Shown here piece by piece: positions 45,956 to 55,807 of a DNA stretch of 64,000 nt. The notes under the pieces were generated by a model. That model saw only the letters and a list, made by a program, of their open reading frames with translations. It did no database searches and was not told where the DNA came from. How positions within the stretch are numbered: position 1 is the stretch's first letter; every line of letters begins with the position of its first letter. Source of the DNA: Streptococcus sp. Marseille-Q0941 (lineage in GTDB: Bacteria; Bacillota; Bacilli; Lactobacillales; Streptococcaceae); contig NZ_CALSFO010000008.1 of assembly GCF_943736975.1 (NCBI RefSeq), forward strand, positions 62,001 through 126,000, read 5' to 3'. Both the position numbers and the translations under genes were made by a program.

Positions 45956-47266
45956 ATGTTTTTTAAATTATTGAGAGAAGCACTCAAAGTTAAGCAGGTT
46001 AGATCAAAAATCTTATTTACAATTTTTATCGTGTTTGTATTTCGTATTGGTACTAGTATTACTGTACCGTGGGTAAATGCAAACAGCTTGAACGCTTTGA
46101 GTGGTCTATCCTTCTTGAATATGTTGAGCTTGGTGTCAGGGAATGCTATGAAAAACTTTTCAGTTTTTGCTCTTGGAGTCAGTCCTTACATTACAGCCTC
46201 AATCGTCGTCCAACTCTTGCAAATGGATTTATTACCGAAGTTTGTTGAATGGGGTAAACAAGGGGAAGTTGGTCGTAGAAAGTTAAACCAAGCGACTCGA
46301 TACATTGCACTAGTGCTTGCATTTGTGCAATCAGTTGGAATTACTGCTGGTTTTAATGCTCTGTCTGGAGCTAAACTTTTGACTGTTCCGCTCACACCAC
46401 AGGTCTTTCTTGTGATTGGGGCAATCCTGACAGCAGGTAGTATGATTGTAACCTGGTTAGGAGAGCAAATTACAGATAAAGGTTATGGGAATGGTGTTTC
46501 AATGATTATCTTTGCAGGGATTGTTGCTTCAATTCCTGATATGGTTAAGGGCATCTATGTGGACTACTTTGTCAATGTACCAAGTAGTCGATTGACATCG
46601 TCTCTCATCTTTGTCGCTATCTTAGTAATCGCTGTTTTGTTGATTGTTTACTTTACAACTTACGTTGAACAAGCTAAATATAAGATTCCAATTCAGTATA
46701 CAAAGGTAGCTCAAGGTGCACCATCAAGTTCCTATCTTCCTTTGAAAATTAACCCTGCTGGGGTTATTCCTGTTATCTTTGCTAGCTCCATCACAGCAGC
46801 ACCAGCTGCAATCTTACAATTTGTAAGTGCGTCTGGTCTTAATTGGGAGTGGGTTAAAACAGCTCAAGAGTTGGTGTCTACTTCAACTCCGACAGGTGTT
46901 GCTTTGTATGCTCTGTTGATTATTCTCTTTACATTCTTCTATACATTTGTACAGATCAATCCAGAGAAAGCAGCAGAAAATTTACAAAAGAGTGGAGCTT
47001 ACATCCATGGAGTCCGTCCTGGTAAAGGGACAGAGGAATACATGTCAAAACTTCTTCGTCGTCTCGCAACAGTCGGGTCTCTCTTCCTAGGTGTCATTTC
47101 TATTTTACCTATTGTAGCTAAAGATTTATTTGGTCTTTCAGAAGTTGTTGCTTTTGGGGGAACAAGTTTGCTAATCATTATCTCGACAGGTATTGAAGGA
47201 ATTAAACAATTGGAAGGATATCTATTGAAACGTAAGTATGTTGGTTTCTTAGATATAACAGAATAA
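45956..47266 (+). CDS. secY: Preprotein translocase channel subunit SecY
   Basis: 436 residues with ten membrane segments. Conserved N-terminal KILFTIFIVFVFRIG and late PGKGTEEYM near the cytoplasmic loop contacting SecA. It forms the protein-conducting channel. It lies 12 bases after rplO with GAGGTG upstream, and the expected adk follows. Confidence 0.97.
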   Translation: MFFKLLREALKVKQVRSKILFTIFIVFVFRIGTSITVPWVNANSLNALSGLSFLNMLSLVSGNAMKNFSVFALGVSPYITASIVVQLLQMDLLPKFVEWGKQGEVGRRKLNQATRYIALVLAFVQSVGITAGFNALSGAKLLTVPLTPQVFLVIGAILTAGSMIVTWLGEQITDKGYGNGVSMIIFAGIVASIPDMVKGIYVDYFVNVPSSRLTSSLIFVAILVIAVLLIVYFTTYVEQAKYKIPIQYTKVAQGAPSSSYLPLKINPAGVIPVIFASSITAAPAAILQFVSASGLNWEWVKTAQELVSTSTPTGVALYALLIILFTFFYTFVQINPEKAAENLQKSGAYIHGVRPGKGTEEYMSKLLRRLATVGSLFLGVISILPIVAKDLFGLSEVVAFGGTSLLIIISTGIEGIKQLEGYLLKRKYVGFLDITE

Positions 47267-47297
47267 TTGTAATAGAAAATAAAATTCACTATTGCTC

Positions 47298-47349
47298 AGA
47301 GAGTGGAGTGTAAAAATCAAAGACATTGTCAGATTTTTATCTCCTCTCT
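47298..47349 (+). other. Long imperfect hairpin between secY and adk
   Basis: AGAGAG-GGAG pairs with CTCC-TCTCT and AAAAATC (47312-47318) with GATTTTT (47332-47338) around a 13-base loop. No T-run at the base. A second A/T-rich inverted pair (AAATAG/CTATTT) follows before adk. Confidence 0.55.
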
Positions 47350-47421
47350 TCTATTTTGTTTTTAAATAGGAGTTGAATTGAATTTTTGCTTCTATTTAAA
47401 TACAAAAAAGGAGTTTGAATC

Positions 47422-48060
47422 ATGAATCTTTTGATTATGGGTTTACCTGGTGCAGGTAAGGGAACACAAGCAGCGAAAATTGTTGAACAATTTCATGTTG
47501 CACATATCTCAACAGGTGACATGTTCCGTGCAGCAATGGCTAACCAAACTGAAATGGGTGTGTTGGCTAAGTCTTATATCGACAAAGGCGAATTGGTTCC
47601 AGATGAAGTTACAAATGGAATTGTTAAAGAGCGTCTTTCACAAGATGATATTAAGGAAACTGGCTTCTTGTTGGATGGTTACCCACGTACGATTGAACAA
47701 GCTCATGCCTTGGATAAAACATTGGCTGAACTTGGAATTGAACTTGAAGGTGTTATTAACATCGAAGTAGATCCATCTTGCCTACTTGAACGTTTGAGTG
47801 GTCGTATCATTCACCGTGAAACTGGTGAAACTTTCCATAAAGTTTTCAACCCACCAGTTGACTACAAAGAAGAAGACTACTATCAACGTGAAGATGACAA
47901 ACCTGAAACAGTAAAACGTCGTTTGGATGTTAATATTGCCCAAGGTGAACCGATCATTGCCCACTATCGTGCTAAAGGTCTAGTACATGATATCGAAGGT
48001 AACCAAGATATCAATGATGTCTTTAAAGATATCGAAAAGGTATTGACAAATTTGAAATAA
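47422..48060 (+). CDS. adk: Adenylate kinase
   Basis: 212 residues. P-loop [14 protein letters not shown] at residues 7-20 and a lid domain (about 125-160) without the four zinc cysteines, so the non-zinc Gram-positive form. Balances ATP, ADP and AMP. A strong AAAAAAGGAG ribosome site precedes it. Confidence 0.97.
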   Translation: MNLLIMGLPGAGKGTQAAKIVEQFHVAHISTGDMFRAAMANQTEMGVLAKSYIDKGELVPDEVTNGIVKERLSQDDIKETGFLLDGYPRTIEQAHALDKTLAELGIELEGVINIEVDPSCLLERLSGRIIHRETGETFHKVFNPPVDYKEEDYYQREDDKPETVKRRLDVNIAQGEPIIAHYRAKGLVHDIEGNQDINDVFKDIEKVLTNLK

Positions 48061-48075
48061 AAGCGTTTTTCAGAC

Positions 48076-48147
48076 TTGCAAAATGTCTTGACAAATGTTA
48101 TACTGAGTTAGTCTGACTTATAATTGTTGCCTCTGTGTCTAGAGGCA
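48076..48147 (+). promoter_or_regulatory. Internal promoter and leader hairpin for infA
   Basis: -35 TTGCAA (48076-48081), 17-base spacer, -10 TATACT (48099-48104) with extended TG. The leader carries a perfect hairpin with arms TGCCTCT/AGAGGCA (48128-48147). This gives infA and the alpha-operon genes their own supply. Confidence 0.78.
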
Positions 48148-48177
48148 TCAAATCGAAATTTAGGGAGGTACTTTTGC

Positions 48178-48396
48178 GTGGCAAAAGACGATGTGATTGA
48201 AGTTGAAGGCAAAGTAGTCGATACGATGCCGAATGCAATGTTTACGGTTGAACTTGAAAATGGACATCAGATTTTAGCAACAGTTTCTGGTAAAATTCGT
48301 AAAAACTATATTCGTATTTTAGCGGGAGATCGTGTTACTGTTGAAATGAGTCCATATGACTTGACACGTGGACGTATCACTTACCGCTTTAAATAA
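48178..48396 (+). CDS. infA: Translation initiation factor IF-1
   Basis: 72 residues from the GTG at 48178 with GGGAGG upstream. OB-fold with the typical [18 protein letters not shown] and RGRITYRFK. Occupies the A site during initiation. An in-frame ATG at 48124 lies within the leader hairpin and is not used. Confidence 0.98.
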   Translation: MAKDDVIEVEGKVVDTMPNAMFTVELENGHQILATVSGKIRKNYIRILAGDRVTVEMSPYDLTRGRITYRFK

Positions 48397-48420
48397 TCGA
48401 AAAACTTGGAGGGATAAGAA

Positions 48421-48537
48421 ATGAAAGTAAGACCATCGGTCAAACCAATTTGCGAATACTGTAAAGTAATTCGTCGTAATGGTCGTGTTATGGTAATTTG
48501 CCCAGCAAATCCAAAACACAAACAACGTCAAGGATAA
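48421..48537 (+). CDS. rpmJ: 50S ribosomal protein L36
   Basis: 38 residues, ATG 48421 to TAA 48537, with GGAGG upstream. [19 protein letters not shown] start; Cys residues (CEYC, a later Cys) and His in NPKHKQRQG mark the zinc-binding form. Confidence 0.97.
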
Positions 48538-48554
48538 GATAGAAAGGAGAAAAC

Positions 48555-48920
48555 ATGGCTCGTATTGCTGGAGTTGATATTCCAAATGACAAACGCGTAG
48601 TTATCTCATTGACTTATGTCTATGGTATCGGACTTGCAACATCTCAAAAGATTTTGGCAGCTGCTGGAGTTTCAGAAGATATTCGTGTTCGTGACCTTAC
48701 ATCAGATCAAGAAGATGCTATCCGTCGTGAAGTGGATGCAATTAAAGTTGAAGGTGACCTTCGTCGTGAAGTGAACTTGAACATTAAACGTTTGATGGAA
48801 ATCGGTTCATACCGTGGTATCCGTCACCGTCGTGGACTTCCTGTCCGTGGACAAAACACTAAAAACAACGCTCGCACTCGTAAAGGTAAAGCTGTTGCGA
48901 TTGCTGGTAAGAAAAAATAA
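48555..48920 (+). CDS. rpsM: 30S ribosomal protein S13
   Basis: 121 residues. Starts [18 protein letters not shown] and ends with the basic tail that contacts P-site tRNA. Confidence 0.98.
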   Translation: MARIAGVDIPNDKRVVISLTYVYGIGLATSQKILAAAGVSEDIRVRDLTSDQEDAIRREVDAIKVEGDLRREVNLNIKRLMEIGSYRGIRHRRGLPVRGQNTKNNARTRKGKAVAIAGKKK

Positions 48921-48937
48921 TATAGGAGGTAAAAGTC

Positions 48938-49321
48938 TTGGCTAAACCAACACGTAAACGTCGTGTGAAAAAGAATATCGAATCTGGTATTGCTCATATT
49001 CACGCTACATTTAATAACACTATTGTTATGATTACTGATGTGCATGGTAATGCAATCGCTTGGTCATCAGCTGGTGCTCTTGGTTTCAAAGGTTCTCGTA
49101 AATCTACACCATTTGCTGCTCAAATGGCTTCAGAAGCTGCTGCTAAATCTGCACAAGAACACGGTCTTAAATCAGTTGAAGTTACTGTAAAAGGTCCAGG
49201 TTCTGGTCGTGAGTCAGCTATTCGTGCTCTTGCTGCCGCTGGTCTTGAAGTAACAGCAATTCGTGATGTGACTCCAGTGCCACACAATGGTGCTCGTCCT
49301 CCAAAACGTCGCCGTGTATAA
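48938..49321 (+). CDS. rpsK: 30S ribosomal protein S11
   Basis: 127 residues from a TTG start at 48938 (TATAGGAGG eight bases upstream); no ATG or GTG at the expected position. Conserved [18 protein letters not shown] and C-terminal [13 protein letters not shown]. Confidence 0.97.
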
Positions 49322-49364
49322 TCATTACCTTTACACTGCTTTTCGTTTAAGAGGGAGTAACTAA

Positions 49365-50300
49365 ATGATCGAGTTTGAAAAACCAAATATAACAAAAATT
49401 GATGAAAATAAAGATTATGGCAAGTTTGTCATCGAACCACTAGAACGTGGATACGGTACAACACTTGGTAACTCTCTTCGTCGTGTACTTCTTGCTTCTC
49501 TTCCAGGAGCAGCTGTTACATCTATCGATATCGATGGTGTATTACATGAGTTTGATACAATCCCTGGTGTCCGTGAAGATGTGATGCAAATCATTCTAAA
49601 CATTAAAGGTATTGCAGTTAAATCTTATGTAAAAGACGAAAAGACTATTGAACTTGATGTTGAAGGTCCTGCTGAAGTTACAGCTGGAGACATTTTGACT
49701 GACAGTGATATCGAAATCGTAAATCCAGATCATTATCTTTTCACAATCGGAGAAGGTGCTTCATTCAAAGCAACAATGACTGTAAACAGTGGTCGTGGAT
49801 ATGTACCTGCTGATGAAAATAAGAAAGATAATGCTCCAGTTGGAACACTTGCTGTAGATTCTATTTATACACCAGTCACAAAAGTTAACTATCAAGTTGA
49901 ACCTGCTCGTGTAGGAAGCAATGATGGTTTCGACAAATTAACCCTTGAAATCTTGACAAATGGAACTATTATTCCGGAAGATGCTTTAGGGCTTTCAGCA
50001 CGCATTTTGACAGAACATCTTGATTTGTTTACAAATCTTACAGAGATTGCTAAAACTGCAGAAGTGATGAAAGAAGCTGATACTGAATCGGACGACCGTA
50101 TTTTGGAACGTACGATTGAGGAACTTGACTTGTCTGTACGCTCATATAACTGTTTGAAACGCGCTGGTATCAATACTGTGCATGACTTGACAGAAAAATC
50201 TGAAGCTGAGATGATGAAAGTAAGAAATCTTGGACGCAAGAGTTTGGAAGAAGTGAAACTCAAACTCATTGATTTGGGTCTTGGATTAAAAGATAAATAA
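49365..50300 (+). CDS. rpoA: DNA-directed RNA polymerase subunit alpha
   Basis: 311 residues. N-terminal assembly domain ([20 protein letters not shown]) and C-terminal domain from about residue 245 ([31 protein letters not shown]) that contacts UP elements and regulators. Confidence 0.98.
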   Translation: MIEFEKPNITKIDENKDYGKFVIEPLERGYGTTLGNSLRRVLLASLPGAAVTSIDIDGVLHEFDTIPGVREDVMQIILNIKGIAVKSYVKDEKTIELDVEGPAEVTAGDILTDSDIEIVNPDHYLFTIGEGASFKATMTVNSGRGYVPADENKKDNAPVGTLAVDSIYTPVTKVNYQVEPARVGSNDGFDKLTLEILTNGTIIPEDALGLSARILTEHLDLFTNLTEIAKTAEVMKEADTESDDRILERTIEELDLSVRSYNCLKRAGINTVHDLTEKSEAEMMKVRNLGRKSLEEVKLKLIDLGLGLKDK

Positions 50301-50311
50301 AGGAGGAATAC

Positions 50312-50698
50312 ATGGCTTACCGTAAACTAGGACGCACTAGCTCACAACGTAAAGCAATGCTTCGCGATTTGACAACTGACCTTTTGATCAACGAATCAAT
50401 CGTGACAACTGAAGCTCGTGCTAAAGAAATCCGTAAAACTGTTGAAAAAATGATTACTCTAGGTAAACGTGGTGATTTGCATGCACGTCGTCAAGCTGCT
50501 GCTTTCGTACGTAATGAAATCGCATCTGAAAACTATGATGAAGCAACTGATAAGTATACTTCTACTACAGCACTTCAAAAATTGTTCTCAGAAATCGCAC
50601 CTCGTTACGCAGACCGTAACGGTGGATACACTCGTATCCTTAAAACTGAACCACGTCGTGGTGATGCAGCGCCAATGGCTATCATCGAATTAGTATAA
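50312..50698 (+). CDS. rplQ: 50S ribosomal protein L17
   Basis: 128 residues. Begins [19 protein letters not shown]. Last gene of the alpha operon, followed by two hairpins, the second a terminator. Confidence 0.98.
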   Translation: MAYRKLGRTSSQRKAMLRDLTTDLLINESIVTTEARAKEIRKTVEKMITLGKRGDLHARRQAAAFVRNEIASENYDEATDKYTSTTALQKLFSEIAPRYADRNGGYTRILKTEPRRGDAAPMAIIELV

Positions 50699-50762
50699 AA
50701 TCATCAATTTTGTTGAGTGTTATGATGATGGAGCCTTGTGCTCTTAGTCTAGCTCTGGTCTA

Positions 50763-50786
50763 CCGCTAGGACTTTTGTCCTAGCGG
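50763..50786 (+). other. Hairpin after rplQ
   Basis: Perfect arms CCGCTAGGAC/GTCCTAGCGG with a TTTT loop and no T-run. Outer pairs GAGTGTT/AACACTC suggest a larger folded 3' region. Confidence 0.65.
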
Positions 50787-50814
50787 GAACACTCATCATA
50801 ATGTGATCGGGTAG

Positions 50815-50872
50815 ACGCTTGTTTACGAAATTGTTTTTCTTTTAAGAACAATTTCGTAAGCAGGCGTTTTTT
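50815..50872 (+). terminator. Terminator of the ribosomal superoperon
   Basis: Long stem (ACGC...TACGAAATTGTT with AACAATTTCGTA...GCGT) around an 11-base loop, followed by TTTTTT. This ends the rpsJ-rplQ transcript. Confidence 0.9.
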
Positions 50873-50894
50873 AGTTTTTTTAGTGTAAATATGC

Positions 50895-50900
50895 TATACT
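50895..50900 (+). promoter_or_regulatory. -10 element of the ACT/PFL operon
   Basis: TATACT with an extended TG (TGC). The -35 is not obvious. Confidence 0.55.
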
Positions 50901-50960
50901 GAGAAAAAAGAAAAATGAAGCTAGACTGTTTTTCTATGAATTCAAATATGGAGGGCTGAT

Positions 50961-51227
50961 ATGAAAGCTATTATAACTGTTGTTGGTAAAGATAAGGCTG
51001 GTATTGTTGCTGGTGTTGCGACTAAGATTGCTGAATTAGGACTAAATATTGATGATATCTCACAGACTGTTTTAGACGAGTTTTTTACGATGATGGCTGT
51101 AGTATCCAGTGATGAGAAACAAGATTTTACCTATTTAAGAAAAGAATTTGAATCCTTTGGTCAGACCTTGAATGTTAAAATTAATATTCAGAGTGCTGCA
51201 ATTTTTGATGCTATGTATAATATCTAG
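50961..51227 (+). CDS. ACT-domain protein, UPF0237 (GcvR-like)
   Basis: 88 residues forming a single ACT domain (TVVGKDKAGIVAGVATKIAE). It probably senses an amino acid; it is always found next to the UPF0210 gene in Firmicutes, and starts the pair 10 bases before it. Ribosome site GGAGGG. No catalytic role is expected. Confidence 0.9.
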   Translation: MKAIITVVGKDKAGIVAGVATKIAELGLNIDDISQTVLDEFFTMMAVVSSDEKQDFTYLRKEFESFGQTLNVKINIQSAAIFDAMYNI

Positions 51228-51236
51228 GAGGTATTT

Positions 51237-52574
51237 ATGGATATTAGACAAGTTACCGAAACAATCGCAATGATTGAGGAGCAGAATTTTGATATCAGAA
51301 CAATTACCATGGGAATCTCTCTACTTGACTGTATTGATTCAGATATTGATAAGGCTGCAGATAAAATATATGAAAAGATCACGACTAAGGCGGCAAATTT
51401 AGTTGCTATCGGTGATGAAATTGCCGCTGAGTTAGGTATTCCTATTGTTAATAAACGTGTATCGGTAACGCCAATTTCCTTAATTGGCGCTGCAACAGAT
51501 GCAACGGACTATGTACCATTAGCTAAAGCTCTAGATAGAGCTGCTAAAAAAATTGGTGTTGACTTTATCGGTGGTTTTTCTGCTTTGGTACAGAAAGGCT
51601 ATCAAAAAGGTGATGAAATCCTCATCAACTCGATTCCTCGTGCTTTAGCTGAGACAGACAAAGTGTGCTCGTCTGTCAATATCGGTTCAACCAAGTCAGG
51701 AATCAATATGACCGCAGTTGCCGATATGGGACGAATCATTAAGGAAACTGCTAGTCTTTCGGATATGGGTGCTGCTAAATTAGTCGTTTTTGCCAATGCG
51801 GTTGAAGACAATCCCTTTATGGCGGGAGCCTTTCATGGTGTTGGCGAAGCTGATGTTATTATTAATGTTGGTGTGTCAGGCCCTGGTGTAGTCAAACGTG
51901 CTTTAGAAAAAGTTCGTGGCCAAAGCTTTGATGTAGTAGCTGAGACTGTTAAGAAGACAGCTTTCAAGATTACTCGGATTGGTCAATTAGTTGGACAGAT
52001 GGCAAGTGAAAGACTAGGTGTTGATTTTGGTATTGTTGATTTAAGTTTAGCGCCGACTCCAGCAGTTGGTGACTCAGTGGCTCGTGTCCTCGAGGAAATG
52101 GGATTGGAAACAGTTGGAACACATGGAACAACTGCTGCTCTAGCTCTTTTAAATGATCAGGTGAAAAAAGGTGGAGTGATGGCCTGCAATCAAGTTGGAG
52201 GACTATCAGGTGCTTTCATCCCAGTTTCTGAGGATGAGGGGATGATTGCTGCTGTGCAAAATGGTTCGCTCAATCTTGAAAAGCTAGAAGCCATGACGGC
52301 TATCTGTTCAGTTGGTTTGGATATGATTGCCATTCCTGAAGGTACACCAGCCGAAACCATTGCGGCTATGATCGCGGATGAGGCAGCAATTGGTGTCATT
52401 AACATGAAAACAACAGCTGTCCGTATCATCCCTAAAGGGAAGGAAGGCGATATGATTGAATTTGGTGGCCTGCTGGGAACAGCCCCAGTTATGAAAGTCA
52501 ATGAGGCTTCATCTGTCGACTTCATTGCTCGTGGAGGTCAAATTCCAGCTCCCATTCATAGTTTTAAAAATTAA
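51237..52574 (+). CDS. PFL-family protein, UPF0210 (DUF711)
   Basis: 445 residues. It belongs to the UPF0210 family with a pyruvate formate-lyase-like barrel but no glycyl-radical motif was seen, so it is not expected to be a radical enzyme. The Gly/Ala-rich body ([20 protein letters not shown]-like sensors in the partner) is normal. Enzymatic activity is unknown. Translationally linked to the ACT gene, which may regulate it by amino acid binding (inference). Confidence 0.88.
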   Translation: MDIRQVTETIAMIEEQNFDIRTITMGISLLDCIDSDIDKAADKIYEKITTKAANLVAIGDEIAAELGIPIVNKRVSVTPISLIGAATDATDYVPLAKALDRAAKKIGVDFIGGFSALVQKGYQKGDEILINSIPRALAETDKVCSSVNIGSTKSGINMTAVADMGRIIKETASLSDMGAAKLVVFANAVEDNPFMAGAFHGVGEADVIINVGVSGPGVVKRALEKVRGQSFDVVAETVKKTAFKITRIGQLVGQMASERLGVDFGIVDLSLAPTPAVGDSVARVLEEMGLETVGTHGTTAALALLNDQVKKGGVMACNQVGGLSGAFIPVSEDEGMIAAVQNGSLNLEKLEAMTAICSVGLDMIAIPEGTPAETIAAMIADEAAIGVINMKTTAVRIIPKGKEGDMIEFGGLLGTAPVMKVNEASSVDFIARGGQIPAPIHSFKN

Positions 52575-52590
52575 TAAAAAAGTGAAATGG

Positions 52591-52623
52591 TTTAAGGTCA
52601 ATTTAAGGATAAGTGTGTATACT
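52591..52623 (+). promoter_or_regulatory. CiaR box and -10 of a small RNA
   Basis: TTTAAG-GTCAA-TTTAAG (52591-52607) matches the CiaR direct repeat NTTAAG-N5-WTTAAG exactly and ends 10 bases before the -10 TATACT (52618-52623), the normal spacing for CiaR-activated promoters. Confidence 0.88.
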
Positions 52624-52629
52624 CTAATC

Positions 52630-52725
52630 ATTAAATAAAGACCTCCTAACTTTATTTAATAGAAATCCTAAACTTTTTCATAATAATCTCCTACAAAAGC
52701 CACTCGTAAGAGTGGCTTTTGTTTT
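52630..52725 (+). ncRNA. Cia-dependent small RNA (csRNA/ccn family)
   Basis: An RNA of about 95 bases is predicted. The 5' stem-loop has perfect arms TTAAATAAAG (52631-52640) and CTTTATTTAA (52650-52659) with CCTCC exposed in the loop. A single-stranded middle follows with CTTTTTCATAATAATCTCC, complementary to ribosome sites and AUGs, and the RNA ends in the terminator arms AAAAGCCACTC/GAGTGGCTTTT (52695-52720). All three parts are hallmarks of the streptococcal csRNAs, which CiaRH induces and which block translation of targets. No ORF is present. Confidence 0.88.
52695..52725 (+). terminator. Terminator of the csRNA
   Basis: Arms AAAAGCCACTC/GAGTGGCTTTT, 4-base loop, T-rich tail. It may also serve the upstream PFL transcript. 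Confidence 0.92.
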
Positions 52726-52823
52726 GTATGTTCAAAAAAATAGGAAAATAGCTTTGATTCTGGTCAGTTATTTTTTAATTGACTACTTTTTCGGAGTCGA
52801 AACAGCCTAAAACCTTGCCATGA

Positions 52824-52851
52824 TTGGCTTTTTGAAAAATTATGGTATAAT
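52824..52851 (+). promoter_or_regulatory. rnpA promoter
   Basis: -35 TTGGCT (52824-52829), 16-base spacer, -10 TATAAT (52846-52851). Confidence 0.7.
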
Positions 52852-52882
52852 AGTAGTAGTTTTATTAGATGGAGTATGATTT

Positions 52883-53254
52883 TTGAGAAAAAGCTTTCGT
52901 GTAAAAAAAGAGAAAGATTTTGACGCCATATTTAAAAAAGGAGCAAGTGTAGCTAATCGAAAATTTGTTATTTATCGATTAGAAAACAATGAGAAACATT
53001 TTCGAGTCGGTTTGTCAGTCAGCAAGAAGTTAGGAAATGCTGTGACAAGAAACCAGATTAAGAGAAGAATTCGACATGTTCTTATTCAAAATAGTCATCA
53101 AATTGTTGAGAATGTCGATTTTGTTGTCATTGCTCGAAAAGGCGTTGAAGTACTAGAATATGCAGAAATTGAAAAAAATTTACTTCATGTTTTGAAATTA
53201 GCAAAGATTTACCAGGAAGGAAATAAGAGTGAAGAAGAAATTACAATTGACTAG
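52883..53254 (+). CDS. rnpA: Ribonuclease P protein component
   Basis: 123 residues from a TTG start with GGAG nine bases upstream. The RNR motif ([16 protein letters not shown]) is near residues 51-66. It works with the RNA subunit to cut tRNA 5' leaders. It overlaps yidC by 26 bases. Confidence 0.96.
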   Translation: MRKSFRVKKEKDFDAIFKKGASVANRKFVIYRLENNEKHFRVGLSVSKKLGNAVTRNQIKRRIRHVLIQNSHQIVENVDFVVIARKGVEVLEYAEIEKNLLHVLKLAKIYQEGNKSEEEITID

Positions 53255-54044
53255 TTTATTAGGTTTGTCCTTGTTGGTAATGACTGCTTGTGCAACTAGT
53301 GAAGTGTCTGCGGATTCGGCAGACTTTTGGAGTAGACTTGTTTATTTTTTTGCTGAAACCATTCGTTTTTTGTCATTTGATGTCAGTATTGGTTTAGGGA
53401 TTATTCTTTTCACAGTTTTGATTCGAACAATCCTGCTACCAGTCTTTCAAACACAAATGGTAGCATCTAGAAAAATGCAAGAAGCGCAACCTCGCATAAA
53501 GGAACTGCGCGAACGTTATCCAGGTCGCGATATGGAAAGTCGTACTAAGCTAGATCAGGAAACGCGTAAACTATTTAAAGAATTAGGTATTAAACAATCT
53601 GCATCATTCTGGCCATTATTGATTCAGATGCCGATTCTTTTAGCTCTGTTCCAAGCTTTATCAAACGTAGATTTTTTGAAGACGGGCCATTTCTTGTGGT
53701 TCAATCTAGGTGGAGCTGATACAACTTTTGTATTACCTATTCTAGCTGCCCTATTCACCTTCCTCAGTAGTTGGCTTTCTAACAAATCCTTGCCTGAGAA
53801 AAACGGTGCCATGACAGGTATGATGTATGGGATGCCTGTTATCATCTTCTTGTTTGCAATATCTGCTCCAAGTGGTGTCGCTCTTTACTGGGCGGTTTCA
53901 AATGCTTATCAAGTATTGCAAACCTACCTTTTGAACAATCCCTTCAAAATCATTGCAGAGCGTGAAGCGGATGTACAAGCTAAGAAGGATTTAGAAGTTA
54001 AGAAAAGAAAAGCTCTAAAGAAAGCACAGAAAAAGAAAAAATAA
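53229..54044 (+). CDS. yidC: Membrane protein insertase YidC (YidC1/OxaA type)
   Basis: 271 residues from a GTG start with GGAAGGA upstream inside rnpA. A lipoprotein signal ends in LVMTAC (Cys about 21). Five membrane segments follow, with the conserved basic hydrophilic groove residue in the first (IRTILLPVF). It inserts and folds membrane proteins. The basic tail ([14 protein letters not shown]) binds ribosomes. The rnpA-yidC-khpB order is conserved in streptococci. Confidence 0.96.
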   Translation: MKKKLQLTSLLGLSLLVMTACATSEVSADSADFWSRLVYFFAETIRFLSFDVSIGLGIILFTVLIRTILLPVFQTQMVASRKMQEAQPRIKELRERYPGRDMESRTKLDQETRKLFKELGIKQSASFWPLLIQMPILLALFQALSNVDFLKTGHFLWFNLGGADTTFVLPILAALFTFLSSWLSNKSLPEKNGAMTGMMYGMPVIIFLFAISAPSGVALYWAVSNAYQVLQTYLLNNPFKIIAEREADVQAKKDLEVKKRKALKKAQKKKK

Positions 54045-54058
54045 GGAGAAATCTGATA

Positions 54059-55015
54059 ATGGTATTATTTACAGGTTCAACAGTTGAAGAAGCAATCCAA
54101 AATGGATTGAATGAATTAAATATTCCTAGAATGAAGGCTCATATCAAAGTTGTTTCGAGAGAGAAAAAAGGATTTTTTGGACTTTTTGGTAAAAAACTAG
54201 CTCAAGTTGATATCGAAGCAATCAGTGAGACAACCGTTGTAAAAGCAAATCAGCAGGCAATCAAAGGTGTTCCTAAAGAAATTAATGATCAAAACGATCC
54301 AGTTAAAACCGTTAGCGAAGCGACAGTTGATTTGGGACATGTAGTTGCAGCTATCAAGAAAATTGAAGAAGAAGGCCAAGAAATTTCTGAAGAAGTCAAG
54401 GCTGAAATTCTTAAGAATGATAAAGAAGCTAGCACGATTTTAGAAGAAACAGGTCATATTGAAGTTTTAAAGGAATTGCAACCTGAAGAAGCTCAAGATG
54501 AAGTTGATGCTGAAAAGGACAGTGATTTAGAAAATCTTGGTTTAAAAGTCGAGCCAACTTACGATACCGAAAAGGTTGTTGAAGAAGTCACTAACTACGT
54601 CCAGGCGATTATTGATGATATGGATGTTGAGGGAACTATTTCTAGCACCTCTAACCGTCGTTCGATCAATATGCAAATTGATACCAATGAACCGGGTCGT
54701 ATTATCGGTTACCACGGTAAGGTCTTGAAATCTCTCCAACTTCTAGCACAAAATTATCTTTATAATCGTTATTCAAGAACCTTCTATATTACCATCAACG
54801 TTAATGACTATGTAGAGCATCGTGCAGAAGTTTTGCAGAGCTATGCCCAAAAATTAGCGACACGTGTCTTGGAAGAAGGGCGTAGTCAAATGACGGATCC
54901 GATGTCAAGTAGCGAACGTAAAATTATCCACCGTATTATCTCACGAATGGAAGGTGTGACGAGCTACTCTGAAGGTGACGAGCCAAATCGTTACGTTGTA
55001 GTTGATACAGAATAA
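54059..55015 (+). CDS. khpB: RNA-binding protein KhpB (Jag/EloR)
   Basis: 318 residues: Jag N-terminal domain (about 1-52, FTGSTVEEAIQNGLNELN with KKGFFGLFGKK), a long acidic linker (about 80-170), a type II KH domain (RIIGYHGKVLKSLQ near 217) and a C-terminal R3H domain (REVIHRIISRM-like, seen as SSERKIIHRIISR). It regulates cell elongation with KhpA and MltG in pneumococcus and is a substrate of StkP. AAGGAG lies upstream. Confidence 0.95.
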   Translation: MVLFTGSTVEEAIQNGLNELNIPRMKAHIKVVSREKKGFFGLFGKKLAQVDIEAISETTVVKANQQAIKGVPKEINDQNDPVKTVSEATVDLGHVVAAIKKIEEEGQEISEEVKAEILKNDKEASTILEETGHIEVLKELQPEEAQDEVDAEKDSDLENLGLKVEPTYDTEKVVEEVTNYVQAIIDDMDVEGTISSTSNRRSINMQIDTNEPGRIIGYHGKVLKSLQLLAQNYLYNRYSRTFYITINVNDYVEHRAEVLQSYAQKLATRVLEEGRSQMTDPMSSSERKIIHRIISRMEGVTSYSEGDEPNRYVVVDTE

Positions 55016-55022
55016 AAAATGA

Positions 55023-55048
55023 AAAATCAGGCTTTTCCTGATTTTTTT
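55023..55048 (+). terminator. Terminator after khpB
   Basis: Arms AAAATCAGG/CCTGATTTT, 5-base loop, T-run. Confidence 0.92.
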
Positions 55049-55068
55049 CTAACTATAGCAGGTGTCAA

Positions 55069-55689
55069 ATGAAAGAAATAAAGGATTATCTCACTTATCA
55101 AGGGGTGCAGTATCGAAATCCCGACAAAGTTGGAGATGAAAAGGATAAAATGATTGCCTTGCGTAAAAAAGGGCAGGAAGCACGAAAAAGATTTACTCAA
55201 ATAGCCAAATGTTTTCAAGAGAGGCATTCTGATTGGGATTTACATCCAACCAGTCAATGGATGAATCAAGCGCAAAGATTACGACCACATTTTTGGGCTT
55301 ATCTACAGCGAGAAGGTCAAGTATCAGAGCCAATGATGGCGCTCCGTATATTTGGAAATCCGAATGATTTTGGTATTTCCCTAGAAGTCAGCTTTATAGA
55401 GAGAAAGAAAGATGAAGGAACCTTATCAAAACAGGCTAAAGTCTTGGATGTGCCGGTGGTTGAGGGGATTTATTATTGGGTTCAAAAAAACGATGAGAGT
55501 TACCGAGTGCAAGCTACCGAGGGACATAGACAACTTTTGAGGCAACAATTATCCAGCCGGGAGATTCGTAAGGTTCTAGTAAAAGCTGATGTTTCAGTAA
55601 CCAATGAAGAATCTCTGGCTAAGATTTTACATGAACTTGATAGAAGTTTTGAAACATTATTACCTTACTATCAAGCGACTCGAAATTAA
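55069..55689 (+). CDS. Conserved cytoplasmic protein, unknown function
   Basis: 206 residues, basic and soluble, without signal peptide or membrane segment. I do not recognise the family. Visible features are a helical, Lys/Arg-rich N-terminal part (KKGQEARKRFTQIAKCFQERH), a central beta-rich part with LRIFGNPNDFGISLEVSFIERKKD, and a helical end (HELDRSFETLLPYYQATRN). The ribosome site is poor: the ATG lies close after the khpB terminator. Its ending near the tkt promoter makes it a single gene. Confidence 0.7.
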   Translation: MKEIKDYLTYQGVQYRNPDKVGDEKDKMIALRKKGQEARKRFTQIAKCFQERHSDWDLHPTSQWMNQAQRLRPHFWAYLQREGQVSEPMMALRIFGNPNDFGISLEVSFIERKKDEGTLSKQAKVLDVPVVEGIYYWVQKNDESYRVQATEGHRQLLRQQLSSREIRKVLVKADVSVTNEESLAKILHELDRSFETLLPYYQATRN

Positions 55690-55807
55690 CCTAATCGGGT
55701 GAGTCATTTTATAGTAAATTGTTTTATTGCTATTCTAGGTATTTTTTCATATAATAGTAAAATAGGATACGTGGTATACTTATCACCTCAAAGAGAAAGG
55801 AAATTCT

